From assembly GCF_025028335.1 (NCBI RefSeq), contig NZ_JAFEUW010000001.1, positions 1,550,001 through 1,614,000 on the forward strand: a stretch of DNA of 64,000 bases, read 5' to 3'. Positions 35,598-44,255 of this stretch are shown one piece after another. Source of the stretch: Brachybacterium sillae (GTDB lineage Bacteria; Actinomycetota; Actinomycetes; Actinomycetales; Dermabacteraceae). A program made the translations under genes and the position numbers. The notes under the pieces were generated by a model. It had not been told where the DNA came from. It saw only the letters and a list, made by a program, of their open reading frames with translations, and did not search any database. The first letter of the stretch is position 1; each line of letters begins with the position of its first letter.

Positions 35598-35858
35598 TCA
35601 GCCGTTGTCGGTGTCGTCGCCGTCGTCACCCTCGGTGTCCGCGTCGGTGTCGTCGGTGTCGGTGTCGGTCTGGTCGGTGTCGTCCGCGTCGTCGGCGTCA
35701 TCGTCCTGACCTTGCTGGCCGTCACCCTGGTCGCCGCCGTCCTGCTGCTCCTGCTGCTGCTCGGCGGGGGCCTGCTGCTCCTCATCGGCGCCGCCACCGC
35801 AGGCGGCGAGGGACAGTGCCAGCACGGGGGCGGCGAGGGCGTAGCGAAGGCGTCGCAT
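35598..35858 (-). CDS. Asp/Gln-rich acidic lipoprotein
   Basis: The 86-residue precursor has a signal peptide with lipobox (LALSLAACGGG, Cys20), so it is anchored on the outer face of the membrane. The mature part is a spacer of Glu/Gln followed by an extended run of Asp with Thr and Ala (DDADDADDTDQTDTDTDD). It has no domain. Acidic tails of this type can bind calcium or act as spacers; no direct evidence. The coding repeat (gac/gat with acc) is prone to slippage. Confidence 0.72.
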   Translation of the reverse strand: MRRLRYALAAPVLALSLAACGGGADEEQQAPAEQQQEQQDGGDQGDGQQGQDDDADDADDTDQTDTDTDDTDADTEGDDGDDTDNG

Positions 35859-36001
35859 GAGGGGTCCTTTCCCGAGTCTCGTCCTGCGCAGACACGCAGG
35901 GTTCCCTTCGACGGTAGCCCGTTCCCCGGCGCGATGGGGGTCGTGACAAGACCGGGTGGTCCGTTTCCCCCACCGTGCCGCCGCGCCCGTAGCGTGGGGG
36001 C

Positions 36002-37291
36002 ATGACCCCTGCCGACCCGACCACCGCGCCGAACCCCGCCGCGCCGAACCCCACCGCGCCGAACCCCACCGCGCCGAACCCCGCCGGTTCTGACTCCGCG
36101 GTGCCGAACCCCCTCACCGATCTCACCCTCGAGGAGCTCCGCCGCCGCACCTCGGTGAAGTGGCAGCGGTTCGGTCCCGATGTTCTGCCGCTGTGGGTCG
36201 CGGAGATGGATGTGCGACCCGCCCCGGCGGTCATGGAGGCCTTGACCGCAGCGCTGCGTGCCGGGGACACCGGGTATCCGCACGGCCGCGGGTACGCCCG
36301 CGCGTTCGCCGATTTCGCCCGGAACCGGTGGGGCTGGGCCGATCTCGACGTGGAACACACGGCGCAGGTCACCGACGTGATGACCGGCATCACCGAGGTG
36401 CTGCGGGTGCTGAGCGACCCCGGGGACGCGGTGGTCGTCACCTCCCCCGTCTACCCGCCGTTCTTCGAGTTCCCGGAGCGCATCGGCCGCACCGTACTGG
36501 AAGCACCGCTCACGGCGGAGGGCCGCCTGGATCCGACGACGCTCGCCGACGCGCTCGATCGGGCCCGGCGCCACGGCCCCCGGCCGGTGCTGCTGCTGGC
36601 GAACCCCCACAACCCGACCGGCACGGTGCACACCCGCGCCGAGCTGGAGCAGGCGGTGACGCTGGCGCGTCAGGCCGGTGCCCGGGTGGTGGCCGACGAG
36701 ATCCACGCCCCACTGGTCCACGGACCGGTGCCGTTCACGCCGCTACTGACGGCGGCGGGCGCTGAGGATGCCGTGGTGGTGACGAGCGCCGCGAAGGGGT
36801 GGAACCTGCCGGGGCTGAAGGCGGCACTGGTGATCGCCGGGCCGGAGGCGACGACCGTCGGGGACCTGCCCTATGAGGCGCAGCAGGGTGCGAGCCACCT
36901 GGCGATCCTCGCGCACACGGTGGCCCTGACCAGCGGGCGGGAATGGCTCGACGCTCTGCTCCCGGCCCTCGCGGACAACCAGCGTCTGCTGCGGAAGCTG
37001 CTGGCCGAGCATCTGCCCCAGGTGCGGTACCGGCCCGGGGAGGCGACGTACCTGGCGTGGCTGGACTGCTCCGCACTGGGGCTGCCCGGCCCGGCCGACG
37101 GCGGCCACCACGTGCGCGACATGGACGGCCCCGCCCGGTTCTTCCTGGAGGAGGCGCAGGTGGCGCTGAACGCCGGGCACACCTTCGGCGGCGGCGGTGA
37201 GCAGTGCGTGCGCCTGAACTACGCGACGCGACCGGAGATCCTCACCGAGGCGGTGCAGCGGATGGGCGAGGCCGTGCGGCGGCGCGGCTGA
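36002..37291 (+). CDS. MalY/PatB-family aminotransferase (cystathionine beta-lyase-like)
   Basis: The 429-residue PLP enzyme has the MalY/PatB marker LPLWVAEMDVRPAPAVMEAL, TGYPHGRGYARAFADF, and the PLP Lys in TSAAKGWNLPGLKAAL. These enzymes split cystathionine or cysteine conjugates to pyruvate, ammonia and a thiol. The first ~30 residues are unusual: four copies of a five-residue Ala/Pro/Asn repeat, coded by a 15-bp repeat at 36025-36084. The ATG at 36002 is used because the frame is uninterrupted; the core starts near residue 38. Confidence 0.9.
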   Translation: MTPADPTTAPNPAAPNPTAPNPTAPNPAGSDSAVPNPLTDLTLEELRRRTSVKWQRFGPDVLPLWVAEMDVRPAPAVMEALTAALRAGDTGYPHGRGYARAFADFARNRWGWADLDVEHTAQVTDVMTGITEVLRVLSDPGDAVVVTSPVYPPFFEFPERIGRTVLEAPLTAEGRLDPTTLADALDRARRHGPRPVLLLANPHNPTGTVHTRAELEQAVTLARQAGARVVADEIHAPLVHGPVPFTPLLTAAGAEDAVVVTSAAKGWNLPGLKAALVIAGPEATTVGDLPYEAQQGASHLAILAHTVALTSGREWLDALLPALADNQRLLRKLLAEHLPQVRYRPGEATYLAWLDCSALGLPGPADGGHHVRDMDGPARFFLEEAQVALNAGHTFGGGGEQCVRLNYATRPEILTEAVQRMGEAVRRRG

Positions 37292-37358
37292 GGGTGCGGC
37301 GGGCCGAGCAGCAGCTGTCGTCGGCGAGCCCGTCGGCTGCCGGCCAGCCCGGGCGCAC

Positions 37359-37426
37359 GGCTCGGGCCCGGGCGCGGGCGCGGGGCTCGGGCCCGGGCGC
37401 GGGCGCGGGGCTCAGGCCCGGGCGCG
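37359..37426. repeat. 25-bp GC-only tandem repeat
   Basis: The unit starting ggctcgggcccgggcgcggg occurs at 37359-37383 and 37384-37408, with a third partial copy running into the end of the MFS gene. It lies between the lyase gene and the convergent MFS pseudogene. Confidence 0.8.
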
Positions 37427-38749
37427 CCGCGCCAGCACCATGATCGTGACCGCCGCGAGCACCAGCACCACCGCGGCGACGCCGTTGATCAGCGCGAACC
37501 CTCCGAGCGCCAGCAGCGGACCGGCCCCGGCGGCGAACGCCGCGGCGCCGAACGCCGCGGCGCCGAAGTTCATCGCCGCGTCGGAGACGCCCTGCACCCG
37601 CACCCGGTCCTCACCCTGAAGGGCCTGCGTGAGCTGCGCCGAGCCGGCCAGGAAGGTGTGCGACCAGGCGATGCCCAGGGCGATCAGCGCGAAGGGTGAC
37701 GCGCAGATGGTCGGAGGCACCCAGGCCGTCCCAGATCCCCAGGCCGAGCGCGACGGCGAACCACGCCAGGCCCAGACGGATCACGGGAAGCGGGCCGATG
37801 CGGTCGATGAGGATCCCGAGCAGCGGCGACAGGGCATACATGCCGAGGATGTGCAGGCTGATCACCAGGCCGACGACGCGGATGCTGGCCCCTGCCCGTG
37901 CATGTGCACCGGGGTCATCACCATCACGGCGACCATCAGCACGTGCCCCACCACGGCGGCCAGCAGGCCCAGCAGCGCGGCGGGTGAGCGGGTGAGGACG
38001 CGGGCCAGCGGGGTCGGGGCCGTGGCGGCCGGGGCGGGCTCGGTGGCGACCGGGCCGGGTTCGGTGGCGACCGGGGCGGCGGCAGTCGTCGGCGCCCGCA
38101 GCAGCGAGGTCGCGACCGCGGCGAGCGCGAACCCCGCCAGGGACACGAGGAACGGCCCGCCGAGCTCCCCGATGCCGACGGCGCGGCCCAGGCGTCCTCC
38201 GAGTCCGGCGAGGTTCGGCCCGGCGACGGACCCGACGGTGGTGGCCCACACGACGATCGACATCGCGCACGCCCGCTGATGCGGGGCTGCGGTGTCCATG
38301 GCGGCGTACCGGGCCTGGAAGCCGGAAGCGGTGGCGGCACCGAAGCACGCCATGCCCACGAAGAACAGCGGGGCGACGGCGGTGGCCGCCGCGAGCACCA
38401 CCAGCAGGGCGCCGAGCGCCGCGAGGGAGAAGCCGAGCGACAGGGCGATGCGCCGCGAGCGGGCGGCCGCCAGCCGCGCCAGCGGGACGGCCAGCAGCGC
38501 CGCACCGAGGATCGAGGCGGTCTGTCCGAAGCCTGCGGCGTCGGTGCGGCCGGTGAGCTGCTCGGCGAGGATCCCACCGACGGCGAAACCGGTGGCGATG
38601 CCGACGCCGGAGAACAGCTGGGCGGCCGAGAGCTTCCACTGGTTCCCGCGGAAGGCCGGGTCGGGCAGTTGGTGGGCGGTGGCCGTGCAGGAGCCGGGCC
38701 GGGGCGTCGGCGTGTCGGCCGCCGCCCCGGAGGGATCCTGCCCGCTCAC
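37412..38749 (-). pseudogene. MFS transporter broken by two frameshifts
   Basis: From GTG 38749 (overlapping the arsC stop) the frame reads FRGNQWKLSAAQLFSGVGI and about eight helices up to PVHMHGQG. Near 37889-37892 (a C4 run) it shifts to SIRVVGLVISLHILGMYALS, and near 37715-37725 it shifts again to TICASPFALIALGIAWSHTF, ending LARRARA and TGA at 37412. Helix pattern and length (~445 codons in all) are those of an intact MFS carrier. Its position after arsC suggests an arsenic-related or linked exporter, which is inference; it is not the ArsJ type by eye. Confidence 0.82.
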
Positions 38750-39174
38750 GCGCGGGCGTCGGAGGCGTCGTCCTGCGGCAGCAGGCTCGCGATGAGCTCC
38801 TCCACACGGGTGCGGATCTCGTCGCGGATCGGCCGCACATCCTCCACACCCTTGCCGGCGGGGTCCGGCAGCTTCCAGTCCTCGTACCGCTTGCCGGGGT
38901 AGAACGGGCAGGCGTCGCCGCAGCCCATGGTGATCACCACGTCGGAGGCCTGCACCGACTCGGGGGTGAGGATCTTCGGCGACTGGTCCGACAGGTCGAT
39001 GCCGACCTCCCGCATCGCCTCGACGGCGGCGGGGTTGATGCTGTCGGCGGGGGCGGAACCGGCCGAGCGCACCTCGATGCGGTCGCCCGCGAGCTCGCGC
39101 AGCCAGCCGGCGGCCATCTGGGAGCGGCCGGCGTTGTGGACGCAGACGAACAGAACGCTGGGGCGGGTGGTCAT
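38746..39174 (-). CDS. arsC: Arsenate reductase (low-molecular-weight phosphatase type)
   Basis: The 142-residue protein has the PTPase loop CVHNAGRS (Cys11, Arg17) and a second Cys pair in MGCGDACPFYPG (Cys85, Cys89), as in thioredoxin-coupled ArsC. It reduces arsenate to arsenite so that an exporter can remove it. The start ATG 39174 follows CCAGGAGG. It lies between arsR and the MFS pseudogene and is the one intact catalytic gene of the cluster. Confidence 0.93.
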   Translation of the reverse strand: MTTRPSVLFVCVHNAGRSQMAAGWLRELAGDRIEVRSAGSAPADSINPAAVEAMREVGIDLSDQSPKILTPESVQASDVVITMGCGDACPFYPGKRYEDWKLPDPAGKGVEDVRPIRDEIRTRVEELIASLLPQDDASDARA

Positions 39175-39212
39175 GGGGGCCTCCTGGAGGGGTGTGCGGG
39201 TATCGGTGAGGG

Positions 39213-39590
39213 TCAGGCGATGTCGAGGAAGGCGCTGAGCTCGGCGAACGCCGGGGCCACGATCGTGTAGTGCGCCCATCGGCCCCGCTGCTCGCGAGTG
39301 AGCAGGCCGGCATCGACGAGTTTCTTCATGTGATGGCTGACGGTCGGCTGCGTGATGCCGAGCGGTGCGGCGAGGTCACACGCGCACACGGATTCACAGC
39401 CCTGGGCGGCGACGTGCGAGAGCAGCCGCAGACGGGTGGGGTCCGACAGTGCCTTGAGCATCCCGGCGATCCGGTCGGCGGTGTCGGCGTCGAGAGGGCC
39501 GGTGGTCAGGGCACAGCATCGGCCGACCTCATCGGCTGCCATCGGGTTCCGGGACGCCATGGGGCTTCGGGTTCCGGGGGTCTCGCTCAT
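39213..39590 (-). CDS. arsR: ArsR/SmtB-family metalloregulator
   Basis: The 125-residue repressor has a winged helix (SDPTRLRLLSHVAAQG, then GITQPTVSHHMKKLVDAGLL) and a Cys-rich site CESVCACDL (Cys65, 69, 71) plus Cys25-Cys26, fitting arsenite-dependent release from DNA. It is divergent from the acr3 gene and upstream of arsC, so it likely represses both. Starts at 39560 and 39542 are possible alternatives. Confidence 0.92.
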   Translation of the reverse strand: MSETPGTRSPMASRNPMAADEVGRCCALTTGPLDADTADRIAGMLKALSDPTRLRLLSHVAAQGCESVCACDLAAPLGITQPTVSHHMKKLVDAGLLTREQRGRWAHYTIVAPAFAELSAFLDIA

Positions 39591-39613
39591 GCACCCACCT
39601 TACTTTGACAGTC

Positions 39614-39643
39614 ATCTATACGACGCATCGCCTACCGATAGAT
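39614..39643. promoter_or_regulatory. Candidate ArsR operator between arsR and acr3
   Basis: ATCTAT (39614-39619) and ATAGAT (39638-39643) form a spaced inverted repeat in the 80-base AT-rich gap between the divergent genes; TTGACA at 39605-39610 is a good -35 for acr3. The AT-richness against a very GC-rich background supports a control region. Confidence 0.5.
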
Positions 39644-39670
39644 ATCCGTCGATACGACTCAGGGAGTGCG

Positions 39671-40779
39671 ATGAGCACCACAACCCCCACCGCGCCGCAG
39701 GGGACCGACGCGGCCCGTTCCACCGTGCTGCGGGAGATGTCCTTCCTGGACCGGTGGCTGCCGGTGTGAATCCTCGCCGCGATGGCCGTGGGCCTGCTGC
39801 TCGGCCGCCTCGTGCCGGGCCTCAGCACCGCTCTGGACTCGGTGTGGATCGGCTCCGCTCCCTGCCGATCGCCATCGGCCTGCTGGTGATGATGTACCCA
39901 GTGCTGGCGAAGGTCCGGTACGACGAGACCCGCCGCATCAGCGCCGACACCCGGCTGCTGATCACCTCCCTGGTGCTGAACTGGGTGGTCGGCCCGGCCC
40001 TCATGTTCGCCCTGGCGTGGATCTTCCTGGCCGACCTGCCCGAGTACCGCACAGGCCTGATCATCGTGGGCCTCGCCCGCTGCATCGCCATGGTGCTGAT
40101 CTGGAAGGACCTCGCCTGCGGGGACCGGGAGGCCGCGGCGGTGCTGGTCGCCATCAACTCGGTGTTCCAGGTGGTCGCCTACGGGGCGCTGGGATGGTTT
40201 TACCTGCAGCTGCTGCCGTCGTGGCTGGGCCTGCCCACCACCTCTGCCGAGTTCTCGATCGGCGCGATCGTGCTGAGCGTGCTGGTGTTCCAGGGGATCC
40301 CCCTGGTCGCCGGGTTCCTCACGCGGGTGCTCGGCGAGCGCGCCAAGGGCCGCACCTGGTACGAGGAGCGGTTCCTCCCGGCGATCGGCCCGTGGGCGCT
40401 GTACGGGCTGCTGTTCATGATCGTGCTGCTGTTCGCGCTGCAGGGCGATGCGATCCTCTCCTCCCCGGGGGATGTCGCGCGGATCGCGCTGCCGCTGGCG
40501 GTCTACTTCGTGGTCATGTTCCTGGGGTCGTTCCTGCTGGGGCGGGCGATCGGCCTGGATTACGCCCGCTCGACGACCCTGGCCTTCACCGCCTCGGGCA
40601 ACAACTTCGAGCTCGCCATCGCCGTGGCGATCGGCACCTTCGGTGTCACCTCCGGGCAGGCCCTGGCCGGCGTGGTGGGACCGCTGATCGAGGTGCCGGT
40701 GCTGGTGGCACTGGTGTACGTGGCGATCGCCCTGGGGCGGCGCCTGTTCCCGGGGGATCCGACGCTGCCGCAGCGCTGA
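39671..40779 (+). pseudogene. acr3: Arsenite exporter Acr3, disabled by a stop and a frameshift
   Basis: From ATG 39671 (AGGGAG before it) the sequence reads MSFLDRWLPV then TGA at 39767-39769 where Trp (TGG) is expected, then ILAAMAVGLLLGRLVPGLST in the same frame. A one-base shift near 39852-39866 follows, after which LPIAIGLLVMMYPVLAKVRY and the rest of a ten-helix Acr3 (VGLARCIAMVLIWKDLACGD with its Cys, FTASGNNFELAIAVAIG) run without a break to TGA. Two independent lesions in one gene suggest real loss, though both could be errors. Confidence 0.85.
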
Positions 40780-40791
40780 CGGGGGCGGGGC

Positions 40792-40908
40792 CGGGCCGGT
40801 CGGCCAGGCCCGGTGGCGGCCGGGCCGGTCGGCCAGGCCCGGTGGCGGCCGGGCCGGTCGGCCAGGCCCGGTGGCGGCCGGGCCGGTCGGGCCAGGCCGG
40901 GCGGGACC
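40792..40908. repeat. 29-bp GC tandem repeat, three full and one partial copy
   Basis: The unit cgggccggtcggccaggccc plus ggtggcggc repeats at 40792, 40821 and 40850, with a diverging copy from 40879. Each has ggccggtcggcc-type dyad symmetry, so the RNA could fold. It lies 40 bases upstream of the pepT pseudogene start. Confidence 0.85.
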
Positions 40909-40963
40909 GGGCCGCTCTGACCGTCCCGATCCGGCCGCATGGACCGGGGGCAGGATCGACGGC

Positions 40964-42136
40964 ATGAGCACACCGTCGTCCTCCACGAACCCCACTCCCA
41001 CCGGCCATCCCGGCGCCCCCACGGGCCGCGCCGAGGGCCCCACCGCCCCGCGCCGTGACCGCCCCGACCTCGAGGACGCCCTGGCCGAGCGCTTCCTCCG
41101 CTACAGCGCGGTGGTCAGCCAGTCCGACGCCTCCGCCACCACCGTCCCCACCACCGAGGGCCAGCGGGAACTCGCGACCCTCCTGGCCGAGGAGCTGCGT
41201 GCCCTGGGCGCCGCCGACGTGCACGTCTCCGAGACCGCCGTGGTCACCGCGTGCATCCCATCCACCCTGCCCGAGGGGGCATCGGCCCCGGTGATCGGGC
41301 TGTGCTCCCACCTGGACACCGTCGATGCGGGCCTGTCCCCCGTGGTGCATGCGCGGATCATCGAGCACACCGGCGGGGACATCGTGCTGAATGCCGAGAC
41401 CGGCGCCGCCATCCGCGAGGCCGAGCACCCGGAGATCGCCCGCTACGTGGGCGACCGGCTGCTGGTGGCCGACGGCACGAGCGTGCTCGGCGCCGATGAC
41501 GAGGCCGGGCTGTCGGTGATCATGGAGCTCGCCGCGCGGCTGCTGGCCGCGGATGCGGGCGGCAGAGCCACGGGGGCTGCTGCCACAGCCGGGTCGGACG
41601 GCACGGGCCAGGGTGCCGCAGCCGAACCGCACGGTGAGATCCGGATCGCGTTCGTGCCCGACGAGGAGATCGGCCTGCGCGGGGTGCGCACCCTCGACAT
41701 GGACCGCTTCCCCGTCGACGTCGCCTACACCATCGACTCCGGGGAGACCGGCGAGCTCGTCGAGGAGACCTTCAACGCCGCGACCGCCGAGCTGACCATC
41801 GAAGGTGTCACCGCGCACCCCATGGAAGCCAAGGGCGTGCTGGTGAACCCGATCCTTCTGGCGCGGCGGTTCATCGCCCGGCTCGACCCCGAGCAGACGC
41901 CCGAGTGCACCGAGGGTCGCGAGGGCTACTAGTGGGCCAACGGCATCACCGGTGACCAGGCCACCTGCCGCGTCACCATCTCCGTGCGCGACCACGACCT
42001 CGCCCGATATGAGGAGCGCAAGGAGGTGCTGCGGCGGATGGCCGCGGAGCTCCAGCAGGGGGAGCCGCGGGCCCGCGTGCAGCTGGAGATCGAGGACGTC
42101 TACGCGAACATCGCCGACGCCGCCGCGCGGGGGTGA
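40964..42136 (+). pseudogene. pepT: Peptidase T (M20 tripeptidase), nonsense-mutated and 3'-truncated
   Basis: From ATG 40964 the frame reads a PepT start (ERFLRYSAVVSQSD), metal-binding LCSHLDTVDAG and DGTSVLGADDEAGLSVIME, and AYTIDSGETGELVEETFNAA. TAG at 41930-41932 interrupts TEGREGY; the same frame continues WANGITGDQATCRVTISVRD and stops at 42134. Full PepT would have about 120 more residues with the last metal-binding His (GGTDGS and HN motifs), which are missing, so both a stop and a truncation are present. Confidence 0.85.
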
Positions 42137-42480
42137 GGCCGGGGGTGCGGGGGTCCGGCGCGGGGTCGCGGGCCACGCGTTCCCGGGGTGCGGGGGCGCG
42201 GCGCGGGGCCTCGCGCGGCGCGGGGCCCCGCCCCCCTCGTGCCCGAAGCCCCGCCCGGCGTGCGCGATTTGCGCGCCTGGTTTCCAGAAAGTGGAAACGA
42301 GACGCGCAAAACGCGCAGGGTGGCCGCCCGGCGGCAGGGGCGACGGAGCCGGGCCCCCGAGGTGCGACCCCGGCGAGGCGCGACACCAGCTCCAGGGTCC
42401 GCGGCACGGGCCTTGGGTGCGCGGAGAACGGGCCACCAAAAGCAGGTCGCGAGCCCGGAGGTGCACGCCGGGGCGGGATG
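42137..42480. other. GC-rich intergenic stretch without a gene
   Basis: About 344 bases with simple runs of Gs and repeats of gcggggg- and gcggggtc-type words. No motif-bearing frame. It holds the large hairpin described separately at 42261-42317. Confidence 0.6.
42261..42317. repeat. Long two-part hairpin (57 bp)
   Basis: Outer arms tgcgcgatttgcgcg (42261-42275) and cgcgcaaaacgcgca (42303-42317) pair with one mismatch, and inner arms gtttcca (42280-42286) and tggaaac (42292-42298) pair perfectly around a 5-base loop. It lies between pepT and the leftward gene ending at 42481. It could end transcription from both sides; its AT-rich centre stands out in this background. Confidence 0.65.
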
Positions 42481-44127
42481 TCAATCGGTGGCGAGCAATC
42501 CAAGGTCGAGGGAGCGGACCCGCACTGATCCGTCCTCCGTTCCCTGCAGGATCAGAGTCACCTGGGACGCGCTGTACTCCGAGTCATCGCTGGTCAGGCG
42601 GCACAGAGTGTCGCCAGGGACCACGTCGTACGACGGATCCGGCATCCCGGTGGCCAGCGTCCACAAAAGCATCTGCTGGCCACCGAGGTAGTAGGACTCG
42701 TATCCGCGCGACCCATCCGGCCGCGCGACGAGATCACCGCCTCCGATCACCTGGCAGACGTCCACCCGGGCGTCCGAGGGGAACACCGTCGAGAGTGCCG
42801 GGATGACTATCTGCGTTTCCTCATCGACCGTCGGCTCATCCGCCAGTTCCTCGGGGAAGTGACCGGGCATGAAGTACTTCCACGCGCCCGCGCGGTCTCC
42901 GTCCGCCAACAGCGAGATCACCTCGTTGACATCGTCGGGGTCGACCGGGCGGATCGTGCCGACCTTCGGTTTCGACGGTGCCGTGAGCACGATGTCCTCG
43001 GAGACCATGCCGTCCTCGGTCAGGGTCCACGTCATGGTCGCCTGGCCGCTGCCACCGCACCCCGCGCACGGGTCATCGCCGAACAGCTGGATCGCGCCGT
43101 GTGTGTAGGTGATGGTTTGGCCCTTCACGACCACGTCGTCGAACACGGGCTTGAGCGTGACCCACGGCGTCGGGTAGTCGTCGTCGAGCGTGGAGATGCT
43201 CCCCAGGAGCTCCTTCCCCGCGCCGTACACCAGGATCACCGGGTACTGATACGAGCCGCCTCCGTAGCAGGACGCCTGCACGAGGGTTGCGTTCTGACCG
43301 TTGACCGTCATCGGTTGCGGCTTCTCGAGGGTGATGGATGACATGGACCGCGCGCCCGGTGCCACCCCGTCGGTGAACGTCACGGTTTCTCCGGAGCCGC
43401 TCCCGAGCTCAAGGAATTCCGCGCAGGACGCGGGGATTTCCAGCTCGCTGTTAGACAGCTCCTCAAAGGTGGGGGCGGGGTCGGTTGCTGCAGCGGACGC
43501 GCTCGAGGTGCCCGCGGGGGAGGCACTGCTCCCGCCGTTCTCAGCACCCGCGCTCGCCGTACCGTCCGTACTCGCGGTGTCACCCCCGTCTGACACCGCA
43601 GCCGAAGGATCCTGGGGAGCGCTGCCCCTCTCACCCGCCGACGGTGCTGCATTCTGGGAGGCTCCCGGGGCACTCTGCGATGACGCCTCACCGGGCAGGG
43701 CATTCTTGGCCACGATCCCGACGCCCGCCCCCACGGCCAGCAGCAGTACGGAGGCCGCGGCGAGCGGAATGACCGGAACGCGTCGGCGACCGCGGGCCGA
43801 CGTCTCCGGCGACGACGGCTCCACATCCTCCAGGTCCGGTTCCGAGGCCGCGTCGGATCCACCACCGCTGAGGCGCGCCTTTGCCGCCTCTGCCACCTCG
43901 GGATCACCGCTGGTGGCCAGCCAGCGCAGAAGGTCCTGATAGGTCGCCGGGTTCCGCGCGAGCGCGGCGTGGAGATCAGGGCGCTCCGCGGCGATCCGCC
44001 GGAGCTCCTCCAGCGGGCTGTCCGCCGACGAGGCGGCGAACGCGTCGTGATCGTCCACTCCCGGCCCTTGACTGTAGTCGGAGTTCGGCACCCCCGAGGC
44101 GCCCGTACCACCGACATGACCATTCAT
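42481..44127 (-). CDS. Membrane protein with a cytosolic LRV-like domain and an outer Cys-rich domain
   Basis: The 548-residue protein starts at ATG 44127 (AGGGGGAAG before it). Residues ~35-85 resemble the variant leucine-rich repeat domain (ELRRIAAERPDLHAALARNP, then WLATSGDPEVAEAAKARL). A single transmembrane helix (VIPLAAASVLLLAVGAGVGI, ~118-137) is followed by a ~90-residue Ala/Ser-rich linker and an extracellular domain with paired Cys (SCAEFLEL, ASCYGGG, DDPCAGCGGSG, DVCQVIGGG). Function unknown; it is divergent from another large envelope protein. Confidence 0.82.
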   Translation of the reverse strand: MNGHVGGTGASGVPNSDYSQGPGVDDHDAFAASSADSPLEELRRIAAERPDLHAALARNPATYQDLLRWLATSGDPEVAEAAKARLSGGGSDAASEPDLEDVEPSSPETSARGRRRVPVIPLAAASVLLLAVGAGVGIVAKNALPGEASSQSAPGASQNAAPSAGERGSAPQDPSAAVSDGGDTASTDGTASAGAENGGSSASPAGTSSASAAATDPAPTFEELSNSELEIPASCAEFLELGSGSGETVTFTDGVAPGARSMSSITLEKPQPMTVNGQNATLVQASCYGGGSYQYPVILVYGAGKELLGSISTLDDDYPTPWVTLKPVFDDVVVKGQTITYTHGAIQLFGDDPCAGCGGSGQATMTWTLTEDGMVSEDIVLTAPSKPKVGTIRPVDPDDVNEVISLLADGDRAGAWKYFMPGHFPEELADEPTVDEETQIVIPALSTVFPSDARVDVCQVIGGGDLVARPDGSRGYESYYLGGQQMLLWTLATGMPDPSYDVVPGDTLCRLTSDDSEYSASQVTLILQGTEDGSVRVRSLDLGLLATD

Positions 44128-44185
44128 CGCTTCCCCCTGGGGCGGCCGTGCGGGGATCCCGCCATCGGATATCTAGCGGCGAGTG

Positions 44186-44191
44186 TACAAT
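44186..44191 (+). promoter_or_regulatory. Candidate -10 box in the divergent 44128-44255 gap
   Basis: TACAAT occurs 64 bases before the rightward start at 44256. No clear -35. The gap holds the promoters of both large genes. Confidence 0.3.
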
Positions 44192-44255
44192 CCTTCGGAG
44201 GGAGTCTCCCTTTTCCCCGCCAGGGTTTTCCTGGCTTCCCCGCAGAGGTGTCACC

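Noticed and set aside
37412-38749. ArsJ-type arsenical exporter working with GAPDH
   Set aside because: The MFS protein does not look like ArsJ, and the GAPDH gene is more than 10 kb away with no linkage.
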